From NCBI RefSeq assembly GCF_024506395.1, contig NZ_JANIBO010000002.1, positions 62,001 through 126,000 on the forward strand: DNA of 64,000 bases, given 5' to 3'. Shown one piece after another: positions 16,206-26,273 of the stretch (its first letter is position 1; every line of letters starts with the position of its first letter). A program made the position numbers and the translations under genes. This DNA comes from Cetobacterium sp. NK01 (GTDB lineage Bacteria; Fusobacteriota; Fusobacteriia; Fusobacteriales; Fusobacteriaceae). A model generated the notes under the pieces. The model was given only the letters and a program-made list of their open reading frames with translations, was not told where the DNA came from and searched no databases.

Positions 16206-18200
16206 ATGAAAAAAGAAATACAAAGACAAATACATTTAGATTTCCATACTAGTGAATTTATAGAAGATATTGGAATAGATTTTAATCCAACAGAGTTTGG
16301 AGAAACTTTAAAAAATGCCCATGTTAATTCAGTGACGTTGTTTGCCCGATGTCATCATGGATGGCTTTACTATCCATCTAAAAAACACCCACATTTAATT
16401 CATCCTAATTTAAAAAATAAAAATCTGTTAATAGAACAAATAGAGGCTTGTCATAAGCAAGGTATAAAAGCTCCAATATATACAACAGTCCAATGGGACG
16501 GAAGAGTGATGAGAGAAAATCCAGAATGGTTATCTTTAGATGAGAATGGCGAGTTTATTGATACACAAAATATTCCAAAACCTCATTTTTATAATACAAT
16601 TTGCTTAAATACTGAGTATCGTCAATTTTTTAAAGAGCATTTGGAAGATATTGTAGATTCTGTTGGAAAAGATAGAATCGATGGGTTTTTTCTAGATATT
16701 TTATTTAAAGTTGATTGTAATTGTAAACAGTGTCAAGAGAAAATGAAAGCTCTAAATATGGATATATATGATAAAGAGGAAAGACTAATTTATTCCTCTA
16801 TTATGTTAGATGAGTTTAGAAGAGAAATTGCAGCTTATATTGAAAATCTTGTACCAGGAAAAAGTTTATTTTTTAATAGCTCTCATGTGGGGCCAAATTT
16901 CAAAAAAGCTTTAGATGTATATTCTCATTTAGAACTAGAATCTTTACCAAGTGGTGGATGGGGATACGATCACTTTCCTGCTACGGTAAGGTATGCCAGA
17001 AATTTAGGAAAAGATATTTTTGGAATGACTGGTAAATTCCATACTTATTGGGGAGATTTTCATTCATATAAAAATTTAGAAGCTTTAGAATTTGAATGCT
17101 TTAATATGCTGACATTAGGAGCTGGATGTTCTATAGGAGACCAGCTTCATAACAAAGGGCAATTATCTCTAAGTTCTTATGATTTAATTGGAAAAGTTTA
17201 TGAACAAATAGAAAGAAAAGAAGAGTTTTGTACAGAAATTACACCGATGTCAGAAATAGCCCTTTTAACACCAGAAGAGTTCTACTCTCCTAATGAAAGT
17301 GGAATAGATCCTGGGCTTATAGGTGCTATGAGAATGCTTCAAGAAATGTCTTATCAATTTGAAATTATAGATTCTTCTATGGATTTTTCTAAATACAAAG
17401 TTCTTATTTTGCCAGATAAAATAAAATTTAATATAACATTAAAAAATAAATTAGAAAATTATATGAAAAATGGTGGAAAAATAATTAGTTCTTACATGTC
17501 TTTAATAGATACTAGTAATGAAAATAATCTTTTTTCATTAAAGTATCTTGGAGAATCAGAGTTTGACAGAGATTTTATTCTTCCTAATGAAAGGATAGGA
17601 AGATCTCTTCCTAAAGAAGAGCACGTAATGTATTTAAAAGGAATTAAAATAGAAGAAATAAATAGTGAAGTTATTTTAGAAACAATAGAACCGTACTTTA
17701 ATAGAGAGGGGATATTTTTCTGTTCTCATCAACATGCTCCATCATCTGGGAAAAAAGGGTTTCCAGGAGCTTTAAAGGGTGATAATTACATCTATTTTTC
17801 GCATCCAATTTTTAGAATATATAGAAAAAATGGTGCTAAATGGTGTAAGGAGATACTTAAAGATAGTTTGGATATGCTATTAGATAAAAAATTAGTTGAT
17901 CACAATGGTCCTACAACTCTAATAACTAGTTTAAATGAACAGAAAAATGAGAATCGAATTGTTCTTCATCTTTTAAACTATCTTATAGAAAAACCTTCTC
18001 AAGATATTTATACGATCCAAAATAAATTAAAATTATATGATTTAGAAGTTAAAGTTAATATTCCTAATAAAAAGATTGTATCTATTTTTGAAGAGGAAAC
18101 AAGAGATGAGATTCCATTTGAACAGAATGGACAAACAATAAAATTTAAAATTAACTCTATGAATGGTCATCATATGACTATATTTAATTATGAGAATTAG
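16206..18200 (+). CDS. Putative alpha-L-fucosidase (GH151-like, GHL6 domain)
   Basis: This 664-residue cytoplasmic protein has no signal peptide. The start IHLDFHTSEFIEDIG, then CHHGWLYYPSK near residue 50 and PIYTTVQWDGR near 97, match the hypothetical glycosyl hydrolase 6 domain, a TIM barrel. The middle holds DGFFLDILFKVDCNCKQC near 160-177, with Cys residues that may bind metal. About 350-480 resembles a beta-galactosidase trimerisation domain. That pairing is described for GH151 alpha-L-fucosidases. In an operon with fucA, fucI and a sugar importer, it would release L-fucose from imported fucosides in the cytosol. I cannot name the catalytic residues. Confidence 0.65.
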   Translation: MKKEIQRQIHLDFHTSEFIEDIGIDFNPTEFGETLKNAHVNSVTLFARCHHGWLYYPSKKHPHLIHPNLKNKNLLIEQIEACHKQGIKAPIYTTVQWDGRVMRENPEWLSLDENGEFIDTQNIPKPHFYNTICLNTEYRQFFKEHLEDIVDSVGKDRIDGFFLDILFKVDCNCKQCQEKMKALNMDIYDKEERLIYSSIMLDEFRREIAAYIENLVPGKSLFFNSSHVGPNFKKALDVYSHLELESLPSGGWGYDHFPATVRYARNLGKDIFGMTGKFHTYWGDFHSYKNLEALEFECFNMLTLGAGCSIGDQLHNKGQLSLSSYDLIGKVYEQIERKEEFCTEITPMSEIALLTPEEFYSPNESGIDPGLIGAMRMLQEMSYQFEIIDSSMDFSKYKVLILPDKIKFNITLKNKLENYMKNGGKIISSYMSLIDTSNENNLFSLKYLGESEFDRDFILPNERIGRSLPKEEHVMYLKGIKIEEINSEVILETIEPYFNREGIFFCSHQHAPSSGKKGFPGALKGDNYIYFSHPIFRIYRKNGAKWCKEILKDSLDMLLDKKLVDHNGPTTLITSLNEQKNENRIVLHLLNYLIEKPSQDIYTIQNKLKLYDLEVKVNIPNKKIVSIFEEETRDEIPFEQNGQTIKFKINSMNGHHMTIFNYEN

Positions 18201-18227
18201 CTTAAAATATCAAAGAAGGAGGATGTA

Positions 18228-18299
18228 GTGATAAATAGACTTATATTTATCATACAAAATGAAAATGAAAAGAGTTTTAGTAGGATCTATGCATCATGA
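18228..18299 (+). other. Short upstream reading frame overlapping the M81-family gene start
   Basis: A GTG start lies 5 bases after a strong AAGGAGG (18216-18222) and opens a 23-codon frame ending at 18299. It is in a different frame from the next gene, whose own start at 18259 has no ribosome site. This may be a translational coupling device or the trace of an insertion between ribosome site and start. No homology. Confidence 0.4.
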
Positions 18300-19755
18300 A
18301 TCAAATTCTTTTAATCCAATTATCACAGATGAAAAGGATTTTTCTATAAAATATGGAGAGGATTCATTAAATTTTGAAACAAAAAATAATTCTTTAAGAG
18401 GAATAGTTGATACTTTAAAAGAAAATGGATATGATGTTGTTCCAACACTTAGTGCAAGAGCAGTTCCAAATGGCGAGGTAAGCTACGAACTTTATAGTAG
18501 ATTAAAAAAAGAATTTATAGAGAGAGCTTTAGAAGCAGATAAAATTAAAAAATTAGATGGGATTAACTTAGCTCTTCACGGTTCTATGAGAGTAGTTGGG
18601 TTAGGAGAAGCAGAAGGCGATCTTTTAGAGGAGCTTAGAAAACATTTTAAAGATATTCCTATTGTAGTTGCCCTTGATATGCATACAACTATGACTGATA
18701 AAATGCATAAATATGCTGATGCATATGTTGGATATAAATGTGCTCCGCATACTGATTGTTTTGAAACTGGAGAGCATGCTGCAAAGATGTTAATACATAT
18801 TTTTAAAGAAAATAAAATACCTAAAAAATCTTGGGTAAGAGTTCCTATGTTAATAGCAGGAGAACAATCAGAAACTTCAACTGAGCCAATGGTTTATTTT
18901 ATAAATAGATGTAGAGAGTATGAAAAGAAACAGGGAGTTTTAGCTGTTTCCATTCTTATGGGATATCCTTGGGCAGATAGCGAAGATGCTTCTGTGGGAA
19001 TCTATGTTATAGCAGAAGATGAAAATTTAGCAAATACAATTTCAAAAGAGCTAGGTCAAGAGTTTTTTGATAGAAGAGAAGAGTTTTCTTTTCACACAGA
19101 AACTTATCAGCCTGAAAAAGCTTATGAGGTTGCTTTAAAAGCTTTAGAGGAAAATAAATTTCCAATATATTTATCAGATTCTGGAGACAATCCCACTGCT
19201 GGATCATCATCAGATTGTACAGGATTTTTAAAAATAATTTTAGAAAATCCCAAAACAAAGGATATAATAAGTCCAGTTATTTATGGAGGGATTTATGATC
19301 CTGAAGCAACACTGTTTTGTAAAGGAAAAGTTGGACAAATTATAGAGGTTGTTGCAGGAGCAAAGTTTGATACCAAAACTACAAAACCTTTAACTTTAAA
19401 GGGAGAGGTAATTAATTATTTAGAAAAATGGGGAACATATGAAAGTGATTTAGCAGTTTTAAGAGTAAATAATGTAGATATAATTTTAGCAGAGAAACAT
19501 GTAGGATATGTGACTCCTGAAATGTATGAGGATTTAGGATTAGATCCTAAAAATCGTAATATTATTGTTTGTAAATTAGGATATTTAACTGAACATCATA
19601 AACTTCTTTCTAAAAGAAATATTATGGCTTTAACAACAGGAAGTACAAATGAAGATATTTTAAATATAAAATATGAAAAAGTTAAAAGACCTATTTTTCC
19701 GTTAGATAGAGACTTCAGTTATAAAGCACAAACTAAGGAGGATGCGCGTGTATAG
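18259..19755 (+). CDS. M81-family (MlrC-like) metallohydrolase
   Basis: The 498-residue protein belongs to the MlrC/M81 family, named after the microcystin-degradation metallopeptidase. Family motifs are HHESNSFNP at residues 12-20, LHGSM near 97, [11 protein letters not shown] near 139-149 and [14 protein letters not shown] near 310-323. Its place between an alpha-fucosidase and fucI suggests the real substrate here is sugar-related or a conjugate, but no such activity is established to my knowledge. The start is uncertain: ATG at 18259 or 18265, neither with a ribosome site. It overlaps the fucI gene by 8 bases. Confidence 0.75.
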   Translation: MKMKRVLVGSMHHESNSFNPIITDEKDFSIKYGEDSLNFETKNNSLRGIVDTLKENGYDVVPTLSARAVPNGEVSYELYSRLKKEFIERALEADKIKKLDGINLALHGSMRVVGLGEAEGDLLEELRKHFKDIPIVVALDMHTTMTDKMHKYADAYVGYKCAPHTDCFETGEHAAKMLIHIFKENKIPKKSWVRVPMLIAGEQSETSTEPMVYFINRCREYEKKQGVLAVSILMGYPWADSEDASVGIYVIAEDENLANTISKELGQEFFDRREEFSFHTETYQPEKAYEVALKALEENKFPIYLSDSGDNPTAGSSSDCTGFLKIILENPKTKDIISPVIYGGIYDPEATLFCKGKVGQIIEVVAGAKFDTKTTKPLTLKGEVINYLEKWGTYESDLAVLRVNNVDIILAEKHVGYVTPEMYEDLGLDPKNRNIIVCKLGYLTEHHKLLSKRNIMALTTGSTNEDILNIKYEKVKRPIFPLDRDFSYKAQTKEDARV

Positions 19756-21541
19756 ATTAAATGGAAAATTACCGAAAGTTGGAATAAGGGCAACAATAGA
19801 TGGAAGACGAAGAGGAGTAAGAGAATCCTTAGAAGGACAAGCTATGGATATGGCTAAAATGGTTGCTAAATTTATTGAAGAAAATTTGAAATATCCTAGT
19901 GGGGAACCAGTGGAATGCTATGTTTTTGAAGAGACTATTGGAAGAGTTCCTGAAGCTGCAAGATGTGAGCAAAAATTTAAAGACAATAACGTTGGTGTTT
20001 CACTAACTGTAACTCCTTGTTGGTGCTATGGAACAGAAACAATAGATTGTACTCCAAATATACCAAAAGCTATATGGGGATTTAATGGAACTGAAAGACC
20101 GGGAGCTGTATACTTAGCAGCAGCAGCAGCAGGGCACGCTCAAATTGGAGATCCAGTATTTTCTATATATGGAAAACATGTACAAGATGGAACTGATAAA
20201 GAGATTCCTGAAGATGTAAAGGAAAAAATATTAAAATTTGTTGAATCTGGTTTAGCAGTTGCTTTAATGAAAGGTAAATCATATCTATCTATTGGTAGTG
20301 TTTCTATGGGAATAGCAGGTTCTATAGTAAACCCAGATTTTTTCTCTGATTATTTAGGAATGAGAAATGAATATGTTGATATGATAGAATTAAAAAGAAG
20401 ATTAGACGAAGAGATATACGATGCTCAAGAGTTTAAAAAAGCTATGGAGTGGACAAAACTTCACTGTAAAGAGGGAGAGGATTGTAACAATTCATATGTT
20501 CAAAAAACTAGAGATGAAAAAGAGAAAGATTGGGAAATTGTTGTAAAAATGACAATTATAATGAGAGATCTTATGATTGGAAACAAAAAGTTAAAAGAAA
20601 AAGGATATGTAGAGGAAGCTGAAGGTCATAATGCTATAGCCGCAGGATTCCAAGGTCAAAGACAATGGACTGATTATATGCCAAATGGAGATTTTTCAGA
20701 AGCAATATTAAACTCATCTTTTGATTGGAATGGAATTAGAGAGGCTTTTATTGTAGCAACAGAAAATGACTCTTTAAATGGTGTGGCAATGTTATTTGGT
20801 CATTTATTAACAGGAAGAGCTCAAATATTCTCTGATGTTAGAACATTTTGGTCTCCAGAAGCTGTAAAAAGAGTTACAGGAAAAGAGTTAGATGGAAAAG
20901 CTAAAAATGGATTAATACATCTAATAAACTCAGGTTCTTCATCTTTAGATGGAACAGGAGAACAAATAGATAAAGATGGAAACAGAGCGATGAAACCATT
21001 TTGGGAAGTAACAGAAGAAGAGGTAAATAGATGTTTAGATTCTACAAAATGGTGTGAAGCAGATTTAGGATATTTTAGAGGTGGAGGATACTCATCACAA
21101 TTTTTAACTAAAGGTGAAATGCCAATAACAATGACAAGAATAAATTTAATAAAAGGATTGGGTCCTGTTTTACAAATAGCAGAAGGATATGCTGTTGACA
21201 TACAAAAAGATATTCATGATGTTTTAGATAGAAGAACAAATTTTACATGGCCAACAACTTGGTTTGCTCCAAATTTAACAGGTAAGGGAGCATTTACAGA
21301 TGTTCACACTGTTATGGATACATGGGGAGCAAATCATGGAGCAATTTCTTATGGACATGTTGGAGATAAATTTATAACATTGGCATCTATGTTAAGAATA
21401 CCTGTTGCTATGCACAATGTGTCTGATGAAAAAATATTTAGACCAAAAGTTTGGTCATCATTTGGTACAATGGACAAAGAGGGAGCAGATTATAGAGCTT
21501 GTAAAAATTTTGGACCTATCTATGGAAAAATTAAGGGGTAA
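19748..21541 (+). CDS. fucI: L-fucose isomerase
   Basis: FucI converts L-fucose to L-fuculose using manganese. The protein is about 597 residues, the family norm. The start region [23 protein letters not shown], seen after residue 8, is diagnostic; so are [13 protein letters not shown] near 295 and [13 protein letters not shown] near the C-terminus. I place the start at the GTG at 19748, which is 6 bases from AAGGAGG (19735-19741). The in-frame ATG at 19742 touches the ribosome site and is less likely. The start lies inside the end of the M81 gene, so the two are coupled. It provides the first step of the pathway, completed by the kinase and FucA. Confidence 0.95.
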   Translation: MYRLNGKLPKVGIRATIDGRRRGVRESLEGQAMDMAKMVAKFIEENLKYPSGEPVECYVFEETIGRVPEAARCEQKFKDNNVGVSLTVTPCWCYGTETIDCTPNIPKAIWGFNGTERPGAVYLAAAAAGHAQIGDPVFSIYGKHVQDGTDKEIPEDVKEKILKFVESGLAVALMKGKSYLSIGSVSMGIAGSIVNPDFFSDYLGMRNEYVDMIELKRRLDEEIYDAQEFKKAMEWTKLHCKEGEDCNNSYVQKTRDEKEKDWEIVVKMTIIMRDLMIGNKKLKEKGYVEEAEGHNAIAAGFQGQRQWTDYMPNGDFSEAILNSSFDWNGIREAFIVATENDSLNGVAMLFGHLLTGRAQIFSDVRTFWSPEAVKRVTGKELDGKAKNGLIHLINSGSSSLDGTGEQIDKDGNRAMKPFWEVTEEEVNRCLDSTKWCEADLGYFRGGGYSSQFLTKGEMPITMTRINLIKGLGPVLQIAEGYAVDIQKDIHDVLDRRTNFTWPTTWFAPNLTGKGAFTDVHTVMDTWGANHGAISYGHVGDKFITLASMLRIPVAMHNVSDEKIFRPKVWSSFGTMDKEGADYRACKNFGPIYGKIKG

Positions 21542-21544
21542 GGG

Positions 21545-22057
21545 ATGTTAAAAGATTTAAAAGGAAAGCAAGAGTTTAAAATTAGAGTTGCTAAAGAACA
21601 AGATACAGAGTTAATTTTAAAATTTATAAAAGAGTTAGCTGATTATGAAAAATTACTTTCTGAAGTTGTAGCAACAGAAGAGATCTTGAGAGAGTCTCTT
21701 TTCAAAAGAAAAATGGCAGAAGTTTTAATTGGAGAGTTAAATGGAAAACCAATAGGGTTTGCACTATTTTTTTATAACTTTTCAACTTTTCTAGGGAAAC
21801 CAGGAATATATCTAGAAGATTTATATGTAAAGCCTGCTTTTAGAGGAAAGGGATTTGGAAAAGAAATGTTAAGTTATTTAGCTAATTTGTGTGAAGAAAA
21901 AGATTGTGGACGATTGGAGTGGTGGTGTTTGGATTGGAATAAAACTTCTATTGATTTTTATAAAAAAATAGGGGCCGAACCAATGGATGAATGGACAACA
22001 TTTAGAGTTACTGGTGAAAATTTGAAAAAACTTTCTGATGAGTACACAAAGTTATAA
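21545..22057 (+). CDS. GNAT acetyltransferase, spermidine/thialysine type
   Basis: The 170-residue protein shows the SSAT-like GNAT pattern: IRVAKEQDTELIL at the start, GIYLEDLYVKPAFRGKGFGK near residues 87-106 (acetyl-CoA motif A) and RLEWWCLDWNKTSIDFYKK near 125-143. The family acetylates small amines such as diamines or thialysine. It begins 3 bases after fucI and closes the operon before a terminator. A role in fucose metabolism is not obvious; it may simply be co-transcribed. Confidence 0.82.
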   Translation: MLKDLKGKQEFKIRVAKEQDTELILKFIKELADYEKLLSEVVATEEILRESLFKRKMAEVLIGELNGKPIGFALFFYNFSTFLGKPGIYLEDLYVKPAFRGKGFGKEMLSYLANLCEEKDCGRLEWWCLDWNKTSIDFYKKIGAEPMDEWTTFRVTGENLKKLSDEYTKL

Positions 22058-22083
22058 AGTAAATAGTTAGAACATATAGTATA

Positions 22084-22118
22084 AAAAGAGTTATAATAAG
22101 TTTTATAACTCTTTTTTA
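22084..22118 (+). terminator. Terminator of the fucose operon
   Basis: A 13-bp stem AAAAGAGTTATAA / TTATAACTCTTTT with a 6-base loop runs into a T tract. Confidence 0.9.
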
Positions 22119-22175
22119 TTTATTTAATGTATAAAAAATTATCCACTAAAAAAAAACTAAATAATGATAAAATGA

Positions 22176-22204
22176 TTGAAGTTTGAACATAAAAGTGCTA
22201 TAAT
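22176..22204 (+). promoter_or_regulatory. Promoter of minCDE
   Basis: TTGAAG (22176-22181) and TATAAT (22199-22204) are separated by exactly 17 bases, 40 bases before minC. Confidence 0.75.
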
Positions 22205-22244
22205 TTGGTAATATGTAAAAAATTAAAATTAGGAGCGTACAAGT

Positions 22245-22934
22245 ATGAATGACTGTGTAATTTTAAAAGGAAAAAAGGACAGATTGGTTGTACAATTAGA
22301 TAGTAACATCGATTTCAGCTCTTTAAAAGATAAATTTTCTGAAAAGATTAAACAGGCAGAAGCATTTATAGGTGATACAAAGATAGCTATTGAATTTACA
22401 AATAGAAAATTAACAGAAATAGAGGAAAATATTTTAATCGGAGTAATAAATAAAGAGACTAATATAAAAATAGCCTTTATTTTTTCTGAAAAATCAACTT
22501 TTTCACAGTTGCCAGGAGGACAACTTCCTTTTAATAATATAAAAGATATTACAGAAGAGGGGACTACAAAATTTCACAGAGGAACTTTGCGTTCTGGTCA
22601 TAATTTAGAATTTGATGGAAATGTAGTTGTGCTTGGAGATGTAAATCCAGGAGCTGTAATAAAATCAAAAGGAAATGTTATTGTACTAGGTTATTTAAAT
22701 GGAACTGTGTATGCAGGAGAAGTTGATGGATCAGAAGCATTTGTTGGGGCATTTTCATTAAATCCTATTCAAATAAAGATAGGACAGATTATTGCAAAAA
22801 ATCCAAGTACAAATGTGTTAGATGTTAATAAAGTAAAAAAAACTATGGATTTTGAAGTGGCATATCTAAAAGATGGAAATATATTTATTGAAAAATTCAA
22901 CAAGGCGACTCTAGAGCATATGATAAAAATATAA
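22245..22934 (+). CDS. minC: Septum site-determining protein MinC
   Basis: MinC inhibits FtsZ polymerisation away from midcell. The 229-residue protein has an N-terminal FtsZ-binding domain (about 1-100) and the C-terminal beta-helix that binds MinD, with the hallmark RSGHNLEFDGNVVVLGDVNP near residues 118-137 and an AGEVDGSEAFVGAF segment. It is first in the minCDE operon, with its own promoter. The ATG follows AGGAGCG. Confidence 0.96.
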   Translation: MNDCVILKGKKDRLVVQLDSNIDFSSLKDKFSEKIKQAEAFIGDTKIAIEFTNRKLTEIEENILIGVINKETNIKIAFIFSEKSTFSQLPGGQLPFNNIKDITEEGTTKFHRGTLRSGHNLEFDGNVVVLGDVNPGAVIKSKGNVIVLGYLNGTVYAGEVDGSEAFVGAFSLNPIQIKIGQIIAKNPSTNVLDVNKVKKTMDFEVAYLKDGNIFIEKFNKATLEHMIKI

Positions 22935-22953
22935 GGGAAAAGCAGGAGGAATT

Positions 22954-23745
22954 ATGGGAAAAGTTATTGTAATTACTTCAGGAAAAGGTGGAGTAGGGAA
23001 GACGACAAGTAGTGCAAACTTAGGGGCAGCACTAGCTATGCAAAATCAAAAGACACTATTAATTGATACAGATATTGGATTAAGAAATTTAGATGTTGTA
23101 ATGGGATTAGAAAATAGAATTGTGTATGATTTAATCGATGTTATAGAAGGGGTTTGTAAACCAAAGCAAGCCATTATAAAAGATAAAAGAAATGAAAATT
23201 TACATCTACTACCAGCAGCTCAATCAAGAGATAAGAATGCAGTTACTCCTGAGCAAATGAGAGAGTTAATAGATGTATTAAAAGCTGAGTATGATTTTGT
23301 ATTAGTTGATTGTCCTGCAGGAATAGAGCAAGGATTTAAAAATGCAATCTCAGCAGCAGAGGAAGCATATGTAGTTACAACTCCAGAAATTTCAGCTGTA
23401 AGAGATGCAGATCGTATTATTGGATTATTAGAAGCAAATGAAATAAGAAATCCAAAATTAATCGTAAATCGTTTAAGAGTAGAGATGGTTAAGGATGGAA
23501 ATATGTTAAGTGTAGATGATGTTACAGATATACTTGGAATAAAACCAATTGGAATTGTACCTGATGACGAGAATATAGTTATATCTACAAATAAAGGTGA
23601 GCCTTTAGTTTATAGAGGAGAATCTTTAGCTGCAAGAGCATATGTAAATATAGCTTCAAGAACATTAGGACAAAATGTAGAATTTTTAGACTTAGATCCT
23701 AAAATTGGATTTTTTGATAAAATAAGAGAAATATTTAAAAAGTAA
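22954..23745 (+). CDS. minD: Septum site-determining ATPase MinD
   Basis: The 263-residue ParA/MinD-type ATPase recruits MinC to the membrane and is cycled by MinE. The deviant Walker A GKGGVGKTTSSAN is at residues 10-22. DTDIGLRNLDVVMGLENR (about 39-56) and the Walker B region FVLVDCPAGIEQG follow. The C-terminal amphipathic helix FFDKIREIFKK is the membrane-targeting sequence. AGGAGG precedes the ATG. Confidence 0.98.
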   Translation: MGKVIVITSGKGGVGKTTSSANLGAALAMQNQKTLLIDTDIGLRNLDVVMGLENRIVYDLIDVIEGVCKPKQAIIKDKRNENLHLLPAAQSRDKNAVTPEQMRELIDVLKAEYDFVLVDCPAGIEQGFKNAISAAEEAYVVTTPEISAVRDADRIIGLLEANEIRNPKLIVNRLRVEMVKDGNMLSVDDVTDILGIKPIGIVPDDENIVISTNKGEPLVYRGESLAARAYVNIASRTLGQNVEFLDLDPKIGFFDKIREIFKK

Positions 23746-23758
23746 TAGGAGGCGAAAT

Positions 23759-24013
23759 ATGGGATTTTTTAGTTTTTTAAATAAAGAAAAATCTAGTTCA
23801 GTAGCTAAAGACAGATTGAAGTTAGTACTGATACATGACAGAGCTATGCTGTCTCCAAAAATGCTTGAAACTTTAAAAGATGAATTAATTGCAGTGATAT
23901 CTAAATATGTAGATATAGATAGAGATTCTTTAAATATTGAAGTTTCTCAAGAAGCTGAAACGGGAAGAGAAACAGCATTAATAGCAAATATACCAATAAA
24001 AATAAAGAAATAG
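23759..24013 (+). CDS. minE: Cell division topological specificity factor MinE
   Basis: The 84-residue MinE stimulates MinD ATP hydrolysis and restricts MinC/MinD to the poles. It has an N-terminal amphipathic region (MGFFSFLNKEKS), the MinD-contact segment AKDRLKLVLIHDRA near residues 20-33, and the dimerisation beta-sheet. The presence of MinE, rather than the Bacillus DivIVA/MinJ system, supports an oscillating Min system. It sits 13 bases after minD behind AGGAGGCG. Confidence 0.95.
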   Translation: MGFFSFLNKEKSSSVAKDRLKLVLIHDRAMLSPKMLETLKDELIAVISKYVDIDRDSLNIEVSQEAETGRETALIANIPIKIKK

Positions 24014-24034
24014 TACTTCGGTGCTATTTTTTTT
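24009..24034 (+). terminator. Terminator of minCDE with a C(UUCG)G tetraloop
   Basis: An 8-bp stem AATAGTAC / GTGCTATT encloses the loop TTCG with a closing C-G pair, the very stable UUCG tetraloop, then a T9 tract. It overlaps the minE stop codon. Confidence 0.92.
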
Positions 24035-24081
24035 TAGTAAATAGGGGAGTAAAAAAAATAAATAATACAGGGGGAGTAAAG

Positions 24082-24945
24082 ATGAAAAAAGAAAATTTTA
24101 GTAAATTCTTATTACTTTTAGTTGCAATGATTTGGGGAAGTGGATTTCCAGCTACAAAAATAATTTTAGATAGTGGTATACAACCATTTGAATTTTTGGC
24201 AATAAGATTTTTTATAACAGCTATAGTTATGTTTATTATTATGAGAATAAAAAAAATTAAAGTTGAAAACAATGAGAGGAATTTGGGGATAGTTGCAGGA
24301 GTAGTTTTATTTTCAGCCTTTGCATTTCAAACTGTAGGATTAGTTTATACAACTGCATCTAAAAATGCATTTATAACAGGAGCTAATGTTATTTTTGTTC
24401 CTTATATAGCCTGGGTATTTACAAAAGAGAAACCAAAGTGGATATATATTTTATCATCTATCATCTGTTTTATAGGAATTGGTTTTCTTTCTTTTGAAAA
24501 AAATTTGACAATAAATTTCGGAGATTTTTTAACATTTATATGTGCTATTTGTTTTGCTCTTCAAATTGTAGTGATAGGAAGTAGAATAAAAAATAAAAAT
24601 CCCTTCACAATTAATGGATTTCAAATGTTTTCAGCAGGAATTATAGGAATTTTGCTGAATATAATATTTGAAGGAGCAACAATCTTTACTAGATCATATG
24701 ATTTAAAACAGGTTTTAGCATTAATGTATATAATTTTATTTAATACTTTTATCTGTTATTCAATTCAAACATATGCTCAAAAGGAGATTAATCCTAGTCA
24801 AGTCTCTTTAATTTTAACAACAGAGATTATTTTTGGAGCGCTATTCTCTGTTTTACTTTTAGGAGATAAAATGACTTTACAAGTTATAATAGGTGGATTA
24901 CTTATTTTTACATCTATACTATTAACAGAAGTCAAAAAACGATAA
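24082..24945 (+). CDS. DMT-superfamily (EamA) transporter
   Basis: A 287-residue protein with ten predicted membrane spans in two EamA repeats. The first begins VAMIWGSGFPATKIILDSGI (residues 14-33) and the second near 145. Family members export amino acids or other metabolites; the substrate is unknown. The ATG follows GGGGGAG. It follows the min terminator and is close to the next gene (20 bases), so both, and perhaps the Pel genes, may be co-transcribed. Confidence 0.88.
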   Translation: MKKENFSKFLLLLVAMIWGSGFPATKIILDSGIQPFEFLAIRFFITAIVMFIIMRIKKIKVENNERNLGIVAGVVLFSAFAFQTVGLVYTTASKNAFITGANVIFVPYIAWVFTKEKPKWIYILSSIICFIGIGFLSFEKNLTINFGDFLTFICAICFALQIVVIGSRIKNKNPFTINGFQMFSAGIIGILLNIIFEGATIFTRSYDLKQVLALMYIILFNTFICYSIQTYAQKEINPSQVSLILTTEIIFGALFSVLLLGDKMTLQVIIGGLLIFTSILLTEVKKR

Positions 24946-24965
24946 AAGTTAATTGGGAGGAAAAC

Positions 24966-26252
24966 ATGAGCCATATTGTCGGTAAGTCAGCATATAAAAG
25001 TTTAGAGGAAAGATTGAATAGATTTCCTCAAGGAGCACCACCATCTAAAGTTTTATACGATATATTAGCAATATTATTTTCAGAAAGAGAGGCGGAACTA
25101 GTAGCTCAGCTTCCAATAAAGCCATTTACATTAAAAAAAGCAGCAGCAATATGGAAAATATCAGAAAAAGATGCTAAGAATATTTTAGATACTTTAGCAT
25201 CAAGAGCTATTTTATTAGATACAGTTCATAAAGGTGTTCAAACTTATATACTACCGCCACCTATGGCTGGTTTTATAGAGTTTTCTATGATGAGGACTAG
25301 AGGAGATATTGATCAACATCTTCTAGGAGAACTTTTATACCAGTATATGAATGTGGAAGAGGATTTTATAAAAGATCTATTTTATAGTGCAGAGACAAAA
25401 TTAGGAAGAGTTTTTGTAAATGAGGATGCCTTAGAAAAAAGTGAAAAAGCTCAGAGTGCAATGTCATCTAATACTGTAGATAATTTAGTTCAAGTCTTAG
25501 ACTATGAAAGGGCTTCTCATATAATAGAAACATCTGAGCATATGGGAATAAGTATGTGTTATTGTAGACATAAGATGGAGCATGTGGGAAAAGCTTGTGA
25601 TGCGCCTATGGATATTTGTATGACTTTTGGAAATGTTGCAAATTCTTTAATAAACAATGGTTATGCTAGAAGAGTTGATAAAATAGAGGGAATGGATCTT
25701 CTTCAACAAGCATACGACAGTAATCTTGTGCAGTGTGGTGAAAATGTTAGAGAAGGAGTAACTTTTATTTGTAACTGTTGTGGATGTTGTTGCGAAGCTT
25801 TAGTTGCAGCTAAAAAGTTTGGTATGATGCATCCTGTTGAAACAACAAATTTTTTACCTAAAATAAATCATGATAGTTGTATAAGTTGTGGTAAATGCTT
25901 AAAAGTTTGTCCTGTAAATGCAATAAAAAAAGTTGAAGATAAGTATGTTGTTCAGGAAGAACTTTGCTTAGGTTGCGGAGTTTGTGGAAGAGCTTGTCCA
26001 AAAAGTTGTATTCTGTTACTTCCTCGTGAAACTAGAGTAATTACTCCTGTAAATTCAGTTCACAGATCGGTATTGATGGCTATTGAAAAAGGAATGCTTC
26101 AAGAGTTGATATTTGATAATAAAGCACTGTTTAGTCATAGAGCAATGGCAGCCATATTAGGTGCAATTTTAAAGCTATCTCCTGTACATAAACTTATGGC
26201 AAGTAAGCAGATGAAGTCAGTTTATTTAGAAAAATTATTAAAAAACTATTAA
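24966..26252 (+). CDS. Multi-cysteine 4Fe-4S protein with a helical N-terminal domain
   Basis: The 428-residue protein has an N-terminal half with winged-helix-like features (IKPFTLKKAAAIWKISEKD near residue 46, then LDTLASRAILLDTV). A central cysteine-rich part contains MCYCRHKMEHVGKAC and NCCGCCCEAL. Two classic [4Fe-4S] sites follow, CISCGKCLKVCPV near 308-320 and CLGCGVCGRACPK near 338-350. Related soluble proteins occur in strict anaerobes, usually annotated only as 4Fe-4S binding. Electron transfer or redox sensing are both possible. It ends 21 bases before the first Pel-like gene. The ATG follows GGGAGG. Confidence 0.72.
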   Translation: MSHIVGKSAYKSLEERLNRFPQGAPPSKVLYDILAILFSEREAELVAQLPIKPFTLKKAAAIWKISEKDAKNILDTLASRAILLDTVHKGVQTYILPPPMAGFIEFSMMRTRGDIDQHLLGELLYQYMNVEEDFIKDLFYSAETKLGRVFVNEDALEKSEKAQSAMSSNTVDNLVQVLDYERASHIIETSEHMGISMCYCRHKMEHVGKACDAPMDICMTFGNVANSLINNGYARRVDKIEGMDLLQQAYDSNLVQCGENVREGVTFICNCCGCCCEALVAAKKFGMMHPVETTNFLPKINHDSCISCGKCLKVCPVNAIKKVEDKYVVQEELCLGCGVCGRACPKSCILLLPRETRVITPVNSVHRSVLMAIEKGMLQELIFDNKALFSHRAMAAILGAILKLSPVHKLMASKQMKSVYLEKLLKNY

Positions 26253-26273
26253 GTTTAGAAATGGAGAAGATTT

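Noticed and set aside
20821-21201. Minus-strand frame of 126 codons inside fucI
   Set aside because: Mirrors codon use of the well-conserved isomerase; no start signal.
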